A stretch of DNA of 64,000 bases. Origin: Strigops habroptila. Its lineage: Eukaryota > Chordata > Aves > Psittaciformes > Psittacidae. How positions within the stretch are numbered: the stretch's first letter is position 1; the number at the start of each line of letters is the position of its first letter. Shown here one piece after another: positions 14,699 to 23,650 of the stretch. A model generated the notes under the pieces. It saw only the letters and a list, made by a program, of their open reading frames with translations. It had not been told where the DNA came from and did not search any database. The position numbers and the translations under genes are program-made. Location: NCBI RefSeq assembly GCF_004027225.2, contig NC_044277.2, positions 28,720,995-28,784,994 of the forward strand. The letters are read 5' to 3'.

Positions 14699-15523
14699 AG
14701 AATCACAGAAGGGTTGAGGTTGCAAGGGACCTCTCAAAATCACCTAGTCATCCCCCTGCTTAAACCAGGGTCAGCTACAGCAGGTTACACAGGGTCGTGT
14801 CCAGTCAGGTTTTAAATATCATCACTACTTTTCTGGGCAGCCTATTCCAGTGTTTGATCACCCTCACAGTAAAATGTGCTTTTTTATGTTCAGATGGAAT
14901 TTTCTGTATTTCCATTTGTGCCCTCTGACCCTTGCGCTGCCACCGGGAACCACTGAGAAAAGCCTGGCTCCTTCCAGGCTTTCTTTGCACCTTCCCATCA
15001 GGTATTTCCGCACAAAGATAAGACACCCCTGAACCTTCTCTTCTCCAGGCTGAACCATCCCAGCTCTTCCAGCTTCTCCTCATTGTCAGATGCTTCAAGC
15101 CCACAGCCATCATTATGGCCCTTTGCTGTACTTGCTCTAGTATGTCTGTGTCTCTTTTGCACTGGAGTGCCCAGAACTGGACACAGCGCTCCAGCTGTCA
15201 TTCACCAATGCTAAGCAGAAGGCAAGGATCACCTCCCTCAGCCTGCTGACAATACTCGTCCTAATGCAGACCAGGACACTGTTAGCCTTCTTTGCTGCAA
15301 GGGCACGTTGCTGGTTCATGTTTAGGTTGGTGTCCAGCTGGACCTCCACAGCCTCTTCCTCAAAGCTGCTCTGCAGCTGGCCAGTTCCCAGCCTGTCCTG
15401 GTTATCCCATGGGGTTATGCCTCCCCAGGGACTGGATTTTGCATTTTCCTTTGTTGAACTTTATAAGACTCCTAACAGTCTATTTCTCCAGCCTATTGAG
15501 GTCTCTCTGAATGGCAGCACAAT
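14699..15523 (-). mobile_element. CR1 LINE, minus strand, 3' portion
   Basis: On the plus strand this begins AGAATCACAGAAGGGTTGAG, the reverse complement of the avian CR1 3' end. It continues through CR1 landmarks: the 'accatgtccagtcaggttt' type segment, 'gggcagcctattccagtg', and the 'gggaaccactgagaaaagcctggctc' segment. The copy is diverged, with many substitutions. It is interrupted at 15,523/15,524 by a solo LTR and resumes at 15,921; joining the two sides restores continuous CR1. CR1 elements are usually 5' truncated, and this copy also ends before the element's 5' end. Confidence 0.9.
15518..15523. repeat. Target-site duplication of LTR, left copy (CACAAT)
   Basis: The hexamer CACAAT directly precedes the TG of the LTR and is repeated directly after its terminal CA at 15,915-15,920. 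A 6-bp duplication is characteristic of avian sarcoma/leukosis-type integrase (established knowledge). Confidence 0.85.
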
Positions 15524-15914
15524 TGTGGAGGACCACTTGGAACAAAATGGACACATGAGCGATTCAGGACTCATGTCAATAGCATGAGTTTGAGTTAGGT
15601 CTCCCGGCCTAGCATCAAGGTCATCTAAAGAACACTTGTGGGGGCAGAATGAGAAAGTTGGCTCAAGAAGAACAACTCCCAGATGTGGAATGCAAAACTT
15701 GGCAAACTTAAGGACTTATAAGGCCTTCGCGTGAACTGAAAGCTTTAGCCAATCATAAGCTGTATCTACGCGCGTGTCTCGTTAAGCTCAACCAATTAGG
15801 ATTGTATAAGGTCCGCGGGGACACTCAGAGAGAATATATAAACCGCTATCTGGGCTTAATAAAGCGTCAGCATTTAATCATATTGGTTGTCCTGCTGTCC
15901 ATTTATCTCCCGCA
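15524..15914 (+). mobile_element. Solo LTR of an alpharetrovirus-like endogenous retrovirus
   Basis: This 391-bp unit starts TGTGGAGG and ends CCCGCA, giving canonical TG...CA termini, and is bounded by perfect 6-bp CACAAT repeats. Promoter-like parts lie in order on the plus strand: CCAAT boxes at 15,749 and 15,792, a TATATAAA box at 15,835-15,842, and AATAAA at 15,858-15,863. The AATAAA sits only about 16 bp after the TATA box, and so probably before the cap site. It is followed by CATTTAATCATATTGGTTG, which resembles the short R/U5 of avian leukosis-type LTRs (family knowledge; inferred match). No internal gag, pol or env sequence flanks it, so it is a solo LTR left by recombination between the two LTRs of a provirus. 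It is clean, while the CR1 around it is decayed, so it is much younger. Confidence 0.85.
15835..15863 (+). promoter_or_regulatory. LTR TATA box and closely following AATAAA
   Basis: TATATAAA (15,835-15,842) and AATAAA (15,858-15,863) lie about 16 bp apart. This compact order, with the polyadenylation signal upstream of the presumed R region, is typical of avian alpharetroviral LTRs. Whether this copy still drives transcription cannot be seen. Confidence 0.7.
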
Positions 15915-15920
15915 CACAAT
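15915..15920. repeat. Target-site duplication of LTR, right copy (CACAAT)
   Basis: This identical copy of the left hexamer immediately follows the terminal CA of the LTR. Confidence 0.85.
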
Positions 15921-16745
15921 TACCTGGTATATCAGCCACTCCTCACAGCTTTTAATTGTCCACAAATCTGTTGAGGGTGTACTCTGTGCCATCACTGAGA
16001 TCATTAATGAAGATGTTAAACAGGACTGGACCCAGTATAAACCCCAGGATACACCACTAGTGACTGGCCTGCAACCTGACTTTGTGTCCAGCTGTTCAGC
16101 CCATTTTCAGTCCACCTTATTGTCCACTTATCTAGCCCATAATTTATCAGTTCATCTATGCGGATGTTACATGAAACCATGTCAAAAGCCTTAATTAAGT
16201 CAAGATAAACAACTTCCACTGCTCTTCCCTCACCCACCAAGGTAGTCATCTCATCACGGGAAGCTATCAGGTTGGTCAGACATGATTCCTCCTTCCTACA
16301 ACCATGCTGACTACTCTTGATCACCTTCTTGAACTTCATTTTCAGAAATGGTTTCCCAAATTATTTGCGCTACCACCTCAGGGAGTAACCACTGGCCTGT
16401 AGCTCCCCAGATCCATCTTCCCATCCTTCTTGAAAGAGGATGTGACATTTTCTTTCTGCCAGTCCTCAGAAACTTCCCCCAATCCCCACAACCTTTCAGA
16501 GATGATCGAGAGTGGCCCTGCAGAGACCTTGGCCCACTCCCTCAACAATCATGGGCACATTCCACCAGGTCACTGGACTTTTGGACGTCCAGTTTGTTTC
16601 AATGTTCTCCAGTGTAATCCTTGTCCACTGAGGTAAAGCTGCCTTTCTCCAAGCTTACCCACTGATCACAGAGGACTGCAAGTCCCTGAAAGTTGACTTT
16701 ACCATTACAGACCAAGGCAAAGAAGGCAATGAAAGCAGGACAGTG
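15921..16745 (-). mobile_element. CR1 LINE, minus strand, 5' continuation
   Basis: The same CR1 copy as 14,699-15,523 continues here after the LTR insertion. On the minus strand it encodes the reverse-transcriptase remnant at 16,016-16,339. Up to about 16,745 it shows further CR1 ORF2 sequence, including the plus-strand landmark 'ccaaggcaaagaaggc'. The upstream limit is where recognisable similarity stops and is approximate. Confidence 0.85.
16016..16339 (-). pseudogene. CR1 ORF2 reverse-transcriptase fragment
   Basis: This 107-codon open frame on the minus strand is a relic of the CR1 (non-LTR retrotransposon) reverse transcriptase. Its opening region reads SSQHGCRKEESCLTNLI. It is followed by VVYLDLIKAFDMVSCNI, which corresponds to RT motif A of CR1 (YLDxxKAFDxVS) and retains the catalytic-type aspartate. 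It then reaches the YGLDKWTIRW segment before degenerating. It begins and ends in mid-domain and lacks the YADD-type active-site region and the endonuclease. The frame is broken on both sides, so no functional enzyme is made. It belongs to the CR1 copy that carries the solo LTR 95 bp away. Confidence 0.9.
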
Positions 16746-18229
16746 GAATATCACAAAGTCTAGCTATCGTCAAAATTAGGTATTTTGTTCTTTTTCCAGA
16801 AGGGTAGCCAGATGTCAACAAGTCTTTAGTTGTCAATTTCTAGGACGATTTTGACCAAGCATCAATACAACCAATTATCAGAATACTCCCATATACTCTT
16901 ATTTATTAATGATACATCATTATTAGCAGTTGGTGATCATAATTATTTGTGTATTTTAAAGCCAAAGCAAGATATACCCAAGCAGGACGGGGGCAGAAAA
17001 TACTGATGGTGAGGATAAAAAGGAAGAAAGATGGAAGGACACCATTTGTTAAGGACAGAGGCAAATGTTGTTACTCAGATATTATTTTAAAATCTACATT
17101 TATAATTCATTCATATGAAAATACCACCCATTAACACCTGCAAGCTTCTCTACCCAGAATCTATCCCCGAGAAAGAAAAACTCCTTATAACTCAAAGTAG
17201 ACCTAGCCTCTACCAGGCAGGGATTTCTTAACTCCTTAGAAGCTGCTAGTTATGCTTTCTTACTTGAGAACTCTTGTGTAGGAGAGAAGCCAATTTAGGT
17301 ATAACACTATAGTACAAGTTAAGTTTATGGCAAGATTATCAGAAGATAATATATAGATGTTACCAGGCTGAAAAGTAATTAGTCAGGAGACAAAGGGACA
17401 AGCAGTCTCCCACACGTGAGTGTTTTGGACAAAGGTCAAGTCTGAAATCCAAAACCTGAGCTAAAACAAGTCCTAGGAGCCATAAAGATCTAAACTTAAC
17501 AAAGAACTGGACTTTGGGAGAGCCTAGTCCTTAGCATAATACTTTGAACAAGAAGCGCAGGCTTCTAGAAGCCTATGCTGCACAAGTGAGATGCCTCATG
17601 ATGGTTTCAAAGTAAGCTTGAACACTGTCAGTCACAGAGCAGTGAATCACTGAAAATCAGACCAAACCTGCAAAGAGCCAGCCAGCAATGGAGTTTTTGA
17701 ATCCCATTTAAAAAGGACTTTCCCTCAGTCCTTTTTGACTACCAAGTATCTGACACTGTGTAATTCAACCTCCCAAGGACAGGAGTTCTCAAAGGATAAC
17801 AGGTAAATTTTTTTCAGCCCTTTAAAAGCCAAGATCCTTCTGAACATGTGCTGAAGTAACATTGCACAGATATAGGAAGCATTTAAATACAACATATTCA
17901 CACATGCTGAGACCATACCTATGAAGTGGAGACACATCGGAATGACATGGCAACTGCTTAAATTATTACAGGATTTCAACTCAGGATCTGGATGTCCGCA
18001 TTTGTAAAATTCCAAGTTTCAACGTTTATGTCTACTTTCAAAATATCTAGCTGTACTTCTTTAAAGTTATGTAGGTTTTGCACCTGGGAGGAATTACAGA
18101 AAGAATTGCCTTTAGGAGAAACTCCATCACTTCTAATGCTGAAGGCTGTGCAGCTGAGAAAGAAAATTCGCTGTTCCGTCATAAAACAAATATCCTCTAA
18201 GTCAGATTTCCCTGTACCCTAAGAGAGAA

Positions 18230-18375
18230 AGGCCCAAATCCCATTGAAATATAATGGGATTGAATATCTGAACTCTTCAAAAATACAATGGAATTTGAGT
18301 ACCCACATCCAATTGAAATGTAATGAGATTTGAGTACCTAAACCCCATAGCCTGATTGAAAAATCCACCCTTGGT
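18230..18375. repeat. Imperfect tandem repeat, possible ancient amniote repeat
   Basis: Three related units follow each other: one around CCCATTGAAATATAATGGGAT (18,241), a shorter one around ATACAATGGAATTTGAGTACC (18,283), and one around CAATTGAAATGTAATGAGATT (18,310). They share GATTTGAGTACC-like ends and finish in CCTGATTGAAAAATCCACCC. The pattern resembles a 'cccattgaaatcaatggga...ggcacctaa...tttgaaaatccca' repeat that is common in turtles and crocodilians; this is from memory and not verified. Confidence 0.45.
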
Positions 18376-20240
18376 GTTCCACATGATCATGAGGGCAGGT
18401 GTGACTTTGAAAACATATGGCATTATGCCTCAGCTAGCACAGCAGAAACTACATTTAGTTTAATCACAGATTATCCCAGAGTACTCACCTACAGGATTAT
18501 TTATATTTTTTCATAACAAAAGGTTGAATTTCTGAACCACTAGTTACACGATTAGCAGTTTCTGCATTCATCTACCCAGCAGAGAAAGCGATAGGAAGTT
18601 CACAGAGGCTGCATAAAGTTCTTTGACATTAGTTCGCTTTTCTGATTCTGCAAGCCCTAGTCCCTAAACAAGGTTAAAAGAAGCAAGCTAACCAGTTAGC
18701 ATTAGCAAAAATCATGTCTTTGGCACAAAGGATTATGATGGCCTGACAGATTTTGATCATGCCTAGAATATACACACCAATCCTCTGGAGAGCCAGATGC
18801 CTCGTGGATGGAGGCAGGACACGGATGGCATCTGGTACCAGTATGTGCAGAAAAAAACCCAGCAAATAATTTCCACTCCCTTAACACATTCAGTAACTAG
18901 TTTTGTTGTCCTTTCGACTCAATAAAGGTGAAATGCACGGTATTGCCACAGGGTGGCTCATCTAGCCTGCAGTGGAAGCCACAGATTTTCTACTTAACAC
19001 AAGCAGCTGAAGCAAAGCTGTCTCAAAAAACTTTATGGATTGTTACAGCCACAGTACACAGGGAAGAACTACTGCAAAAAGAAAACCAGGACGGACACAG
19101 ACCCAATTTTAATTCACCTTAATCCTCCATAGTCTCTCTCACACCAGTGAAGCAACACTCATTCCTGATGACTTTGTGGGTGGATAATGTCTTCTGACAT
19201 GAAGGCACCGAGCCCACATTCCTCAGCAGCCAAAAATCCCACTGACTTCCTCGGAATTTCCAAATGACCAAAGTAATGCAGCCTCATGCCTTGTTCGCAT
19301 ACCTGCTCACCATGATGAAAAACATTCTGTTCTCTTCAAAGGGTTTGGGATAGGACTCTTGCTTGATCAATAGTGTCACAGTGAAAACTGACCTCACTAT
19401 TGCTGGGGCAGTTGTTAAACATTTTACGTTAACCTCTACAATAAACATCATGTCACAGGCTGTTAGGATAGCTGACTAGCAAACTGAAAACCATGCATTT
19501 ATAACGATCAAATCTTTCTAGATGTGAAAAAATATCTCATTTGTTTTTAAAAAGCAGTTTGGTGTTGGTAGCAAACTTTCAAAGTAAGTATTTACAGTAA
19601 AAATACCCATAGAATATACTACTAAATTATTATAATGCTCAGCCATGGTCAAATAGTTATAGAACAAAGAATTTTCTAAGACCCTAAGAATATAATTACT
19701 GATGCAGAATTACCCTCCGAGGGCAACAGTAGCCCCAAGAGCAGAACATATTGACATGGGTAATGCAACAGGCCTGTGCTACTGTTTGCAATCATAGATC
19801 AGATCACCTTACCAGCACAGTTTTGCTATGCTACCTCTGTGCCCGTACCCTGCAGAAAGTATCAAGTTTATAATAAACAAGCAGATCAATTGCATGGAAT
19901 TTGAACAAGAGGTGCAATATTTTCCTGGAAGCATCTAACAGCATCCAGCCCCATGAACAGGAGACAGATGTCAGGCAGTGGGCACAGCTGCTGTTCCGCA
20001 AAATCCCAAAGTACCTTTCATATAAAAGACCCAAAAGGGGAAAGGGGGGGGGGGAAAGGAAGCAATCCCAGAGAAGCAGATGTGTGGTAACCTCTGGACG
20101 AAAACTCAACAGAAGGCCTTTATAAGAAATGGTAGGTATTATGATTTTATGTGATGTACAAAGAATATAACCTAAATGTACTTTTTAAGATAAATTGTGC
20201 TGTGTTTTCTCCAGAGTATCATATTCCCGCTCACATACCT

Positions 20241-20246
20241 ACGTCA
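20241..20246 (+). promoter_or_regulatory. ACGTCA CRE half-site (candidate)
   Basis: ACGTCA, a half CRE, lies about 600 bp upstream of the exon 1 donor. It is a single short match with a high chance expectation. Confidence 0.2.
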
Positions 20247-20580
20247 CTATGAGGTGGCAAGATGCTGTTTAATTCCCACCACTGTTTTAAGAACAGTGAT
20301 TTCCTTCCCTCGCCCGGCAAATTCACTAAACGCATTTATCCTGACATTTCACATGGTGCTGCGCTACTACACCTCTTACGCTGCCATATGATGGCGCTAA
20401 GTCACGTTAGCACTCTAGGTTTCCGTGCCCAGGAGCCCGCAGGCCCCTTCCCTCCCAGCTCTCCTGCCTTTCACGGCCGCGGCCCGCCGGCCGAGGGGCG
20501 GCTGACCCTGCTGGGGCCCCGGATCCGCTCCCCATGCGCGGCGGCGGCCGCTGCCCCCCTCCCCTCAGCCACCCCCCACT

Positions 20581-20604
20581 ACCACAAGTCCCAGAAGGCA
20601 CCGC
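20581..20604 (+). promoter_or_regulatory. ZNF143/STAF-like site 1
   Basis: ACCACAAGTCCCAGAAGGCA followed by CCGC matches the bipartite ZNF143 element (ACTACAATTCCCAGAATGCAC type). It has one mismatch to the ACTAYRNNNCCCR core. Confidence 0.6.
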
Positions 20605-20615
20605 AACGCCGAGAA

Positions 20616-20640
20616 ACTACAGCACCCGAAATGCACCGCG
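20616..20640 (+). promoter_or_regulatory. ZNF143/STAF-like site 2
   Basis: ACTACAGCACCCGAAATGCA followed by CCGCG matches the ACTAYRNNNCCCR core exactly and ends in the ATGCACCGCG tail common at this motif. It begins 35 bp after site 1, in the same orientation. Confidence 0.65.
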
Positions 20641-20666
20641 CCCAGCCCCCGCCACCAGCGGCGCCG

Positions 20667-20689
20667 CGCTGCCTGCCGGGAGGCGCAGG
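20667..20689 (-). promoter_or_regulatory. ZNF143/STAF-like site 3, reverse orientation
   Basis: GCTGCCTGCCGGGAGGCGCA is the reverse complement of a CTCCCGGCAGGCAGC-type half of the same motif. The ACTACA half is degenerate. Confidence 0.4.
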
Positions 20690-20759
20690 CTTCACCGGTG
20701 CGCCCCGCCCGCCCCTCCTCCTGACCCCGCCCCCTCCCGCCACGCGCCGCAGGTAGTAG

Positions 20760-20886
20760 CCCGATACCCCGCCCGCCTCCCCCCCCTCCCGGCGCCAGCG
20801 CGCGGAGGGGCGGGGCCGGGCCGGCCGAGCTGGAGGGGCTGCCCCGGCGCTACGCGGCGGAGGGAGGCGAGCGCGGCGGCTAGCAG
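20760..20886 (+). other. SNX16: SNX16 non-coding exon 1 (5' limit approximate)
   Basis: A strong splice donor, TAGCAG|GTGAGC, follows 20,886 in the middle of the CpG island. There is no acceptor upstream, and the only coding exon able to receive it begins 4.9 kb downstream at 25,825. This fits an untranslated first exon, as in other vertebrate SNX16 genes. The transcription start is not visible; 20,760 is a nominal boundary between the ZNF143-like cluster and the GC box. Confidence 0.5.
20807..20816 (+). promoter_or_regulatory. GC box (Sp1-type)
   Basis: GGGGCGGGGC is a consensus Sp1/KLF site about 70 bp upstream of the first splice donor, close to the likely transcription start. Confidence 0.55.
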
Positions 20887-22259
20887 GTGAGCGGGAGCAG
20901 GCGGCGCCAACGCCGCTGAGGGCAGCGCGGGCGGGCGGCGCGGTGCGGTGCGAGCGGAGCTCGGGCTGGGAGCGAGCCGAGCTCGGGCTGGGAGCGAGCC
21001 CCTCCGCAGCCCGCCCCGCGCCGGGCACGGCCGCCCCCGCCGCGTTCGCGCCGGCCGGTGGCGCAGCTCCCGCACCTGTGTGGAGGCGGCTGCGCCGGCC
21101 CCCGCCGGTGGGGGGCGCCGCGGGTCGTAGAGCCGCCGCGCGGGCTGCGGGGCGGGACGGCGGGGACGGAGCCCTCTTACCAGGGCAGGGCGAGGGCGCG
21201 GGCGCGAAACGGCGCCCCAGCTCAGCGGTGGGTCCTCAGTTGGCGCCGCGGTGAAACCCGCCGGTTCCCGGAGCCTTGCGGCCGGGCAGGGCGTACCGTG
21301 CAGCTGCGGTACGGCACGGCGGGCTCGGTGGCCGCTCCCGGAGTTACGTAAAGCGGCGCGAGCGGCATCCGGCGAGCGTGACGGACCCGCGGTGCCGGGC
21401 GGCAGCGGACAGCGGCGTAACCGCCGCGCTCCGCCCGCCTCGGGCTGTGCCCGCGCCGGCGGCGAGCCGGGAGGTAGCTGTCGAGGCTGTTGGGTTTTCT
21501 TCTGTCAAATAGCACTAAACCACAGGCGGAGGTAGGCACCGTGAGCACGTCCTGCCCTGGAGCTGGGGGAGGGGACAGCACAGTTAACCTTCCGATGGCT
21601 CTAATTCGGTAGCAGGCTCTTTAGGGCAGAAACTGCCCGCTTTGCGTGGCTGCGAGGTGAGGTCTATAGGCCCCAAACTTGAGTTCATGACCAGGTGAAA
21701 TACGTTGTGAAGTAATTTGATTGAAATCGGCACAAAACGATTGTTTTTAAAATAGATATGTATAAAACCTAACTCGGCAAGTTGCCTCTTTAAATATGCC
21801 ACTAAGTTCTTCAGCTGACATTCCATGGTAACACTTAAATCCTAAACAGCAGAGGCCAGCCTGACTGCTTTGCCCTAATATATGTAACCAGATCACAAAT
21901 AGTATTGCATAGCTAAAAGTCTTCTAAATCCAATTAGACCTGTTAAGTGAGGATTGTTTTGTTTCTAATCTACTATCCTTGAATTGCATGACTTACGTGT
22001 TTCTCACTGAACATACAAACCATTAGCTTAAAAGGGTTTGGAATTGCAAGAGCTGAAAGCTGGAGGCAAACCCTTTTTAAGTGGTTTTATTACAGCTTGT
22101 TTGCTTCACCCACAAGAAGGGAGGTGGCTGTTGTAAACACCCAGTAGGGTGAGTTGGTGTCAGGCTGGTTCCTGGGACTCCATCCTGTCCTGTTGCAGCG
22201 CTCGCAGTTCAGTACTTCCAGCAGCTGTTCTCTTCTTTTATTTCATTCTTAACTTACAG

Positions 22260-22335
22260 TTGGGAATCAAGCTAAACCAAATACAGGTTCTGAGCAGGAA
22301 GCGAGGTTCTTACAAAAAGTGAAGTAAATATCCAG
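22260..22335 (+). other. SNX16: Candidate alternative SNX16 5' UTR exon
   Basis: This 76-bp segment is preceded by a long pyrimidine tract ending in TTCATTCTTAACTTACAG and followed by an excellent donor, ATCCAG|GTAAGA. It contains no ATG, so including it would lengthen the 5' leader without adding an upstream start. This is inferred from splice signals only; no transcript evidence is available. Confidence 0.35.
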
Positions 22336-23448
22336 GTAAGAAGGAGAGTGCAGTCCCTGAGTTATCTCTTAGGTGTCATGAGTGATCTGTTTGTTCTGAA
22401 AGTTGGTGTGGTGCAATGATTCCACTGCTTTAGTGCAGTGATGCATGAGGCCAGTCCATGGTGAAGCTTGGGCAGTAGCAGGCTGTGCACCTAAATCTTC
22501 CCTCCTTACTGCATCAGTGTAAGCAAGGAGTGATACAGCTTGCCTAAAAGTGGGAGGTTTATCAAATTATTTTCTGTTCCTTTTTTATGGCATGAATTGG
22601 CAGAAAACTCCTGTATTCATAGCAAAGGCTTGAGTCCTAAGGTTGTGACCCTTATTTGAGCATTGTATTCTTTTCCTAATGTTTAGCCTTCATAAAGTGC
22701 AAATTAATGAGATTTTTAAACCCTGTTGTGATTAATAGCTTGTAAATATTTTAGATACTTCAAAATTGGGATACTTTTACAGTTTAAGAGGGATTTACAC
22801 ACATATGCGTATATTATGTATTTATGAGTCTGGTAAGTTCTAATGAAACCTTTATAATATTTCTTTTTCTATTTTATTGATCCCTCAAAAAAAAAAAAAG
22901 TGATGTGGTGTGCCCTTCGCTCGTTTCGCCTGACATTTCTGTTACTCAAAGAATACTCTTCTGTTACTCTTGAGAGTTACAGGAATCTGAGTGTGACACT
23001 GGTGGTATCAGCCCCTTCTGTTTATTTATGAGTATGTTACTGTGTCAGATTGAGTCAAGATTGTCATTTAGAAGCAAATACTGTGACTATCACCATTTAA
23101 TACGCTTTGACTCACAATTTGGGATGGTCTTGCGAAGCACAGGAGAAACTAAACCAGAAAATGTACCCTGGGAGCAGACCTAATGCAGCTGCTAATAAGC
23201 TTTCAGTCAATGGTACCAAATTACAGCTAGTCTGATAGAAAAGTTGCTGAAGTGTGTACAGTGTAGATGCTGCATTCTTAACACCAAGTGCCTTACTCTG
23301 CAGGTCTTTTGAGCTGTCTTGCTTGCCAATATAGGTATAGCCTTTCAGTAATGCATGTGCATTTAAGAGCAGTGGTAAGTTCAAGATAGTAAGTTATTGA
23401 CTGGCATTTCACTTTGAAGAAAGAAGTCCTTCTAGAAACAACACTGTT

Positions 23449-23650
23449 CATAGAATGACAGAGTGGTTTTGTTTGGAAGGAACCTTAAAGATCATCTAGT
23501 TCCTACCCCCCTGCCATGGGCAGGGACACCTTCCACTAGACCATGTTGCTCAAAGCCGCATCCAGCCTGGCCTCGAAGACTGCCAGGGATGGGGCATTCA
23601 CAACTTCTCTGGGCAGCCTATTCCAGCATCTCAACACCCTCATAGTTTGC
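23449..23650 (-). mobile_element. CR1 LINE 3'-end fragment, minus strand
   Basis: The plus strand reads TCATAGAATGACAGAGTGG followed by the CR1 antisense hallmarks 'ggaaggaaccttaaagatcatctag', 'ctgccatgggcagggacacc' and 'gggcagcctattccag'. It is a 5'-truncated copy inside SNX16 intron 1. Confidence 0.9.

Larger units (their letters stand above)
16746..20400. other. Intergenic region between CR1/LTR and SNX16 promoter
   Basis: No coding region is supportable. The stretch holds the imperfect repeat at 18,230-18,375 and an 11-G run at 20,044-20,054. Open frames here are short and lack splice or domain support. Confidence 0.65.
20405..21480. promoter_or_regulatory. SNX16: CpG island spanning the SNX16 promoter and first exon
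   Basis: GC content rises abruptly from the AT-rich flank at about 20,405, with dense CpG dinucleotides to about 21,480, then drops again. The island contains three ZNF143-like sites, a GC box and the first splice donor. There is no TATA box near the expected start, as is usual for a housekeeping-type dispersed promoter. Long open frames in all six phases arise from stop-poor GC-rich sequence and are not genes. Confidence 0.9.

Noticed and set aside
20407-21581. Several 100-165-codon open frames on both strands in the CpG island
   Set aside because: They are low-complexity Ala/Pro/Arg/Gly-rich translations of stop-poor GC-rich DNA, overlap each other in many phases, and have no domain.
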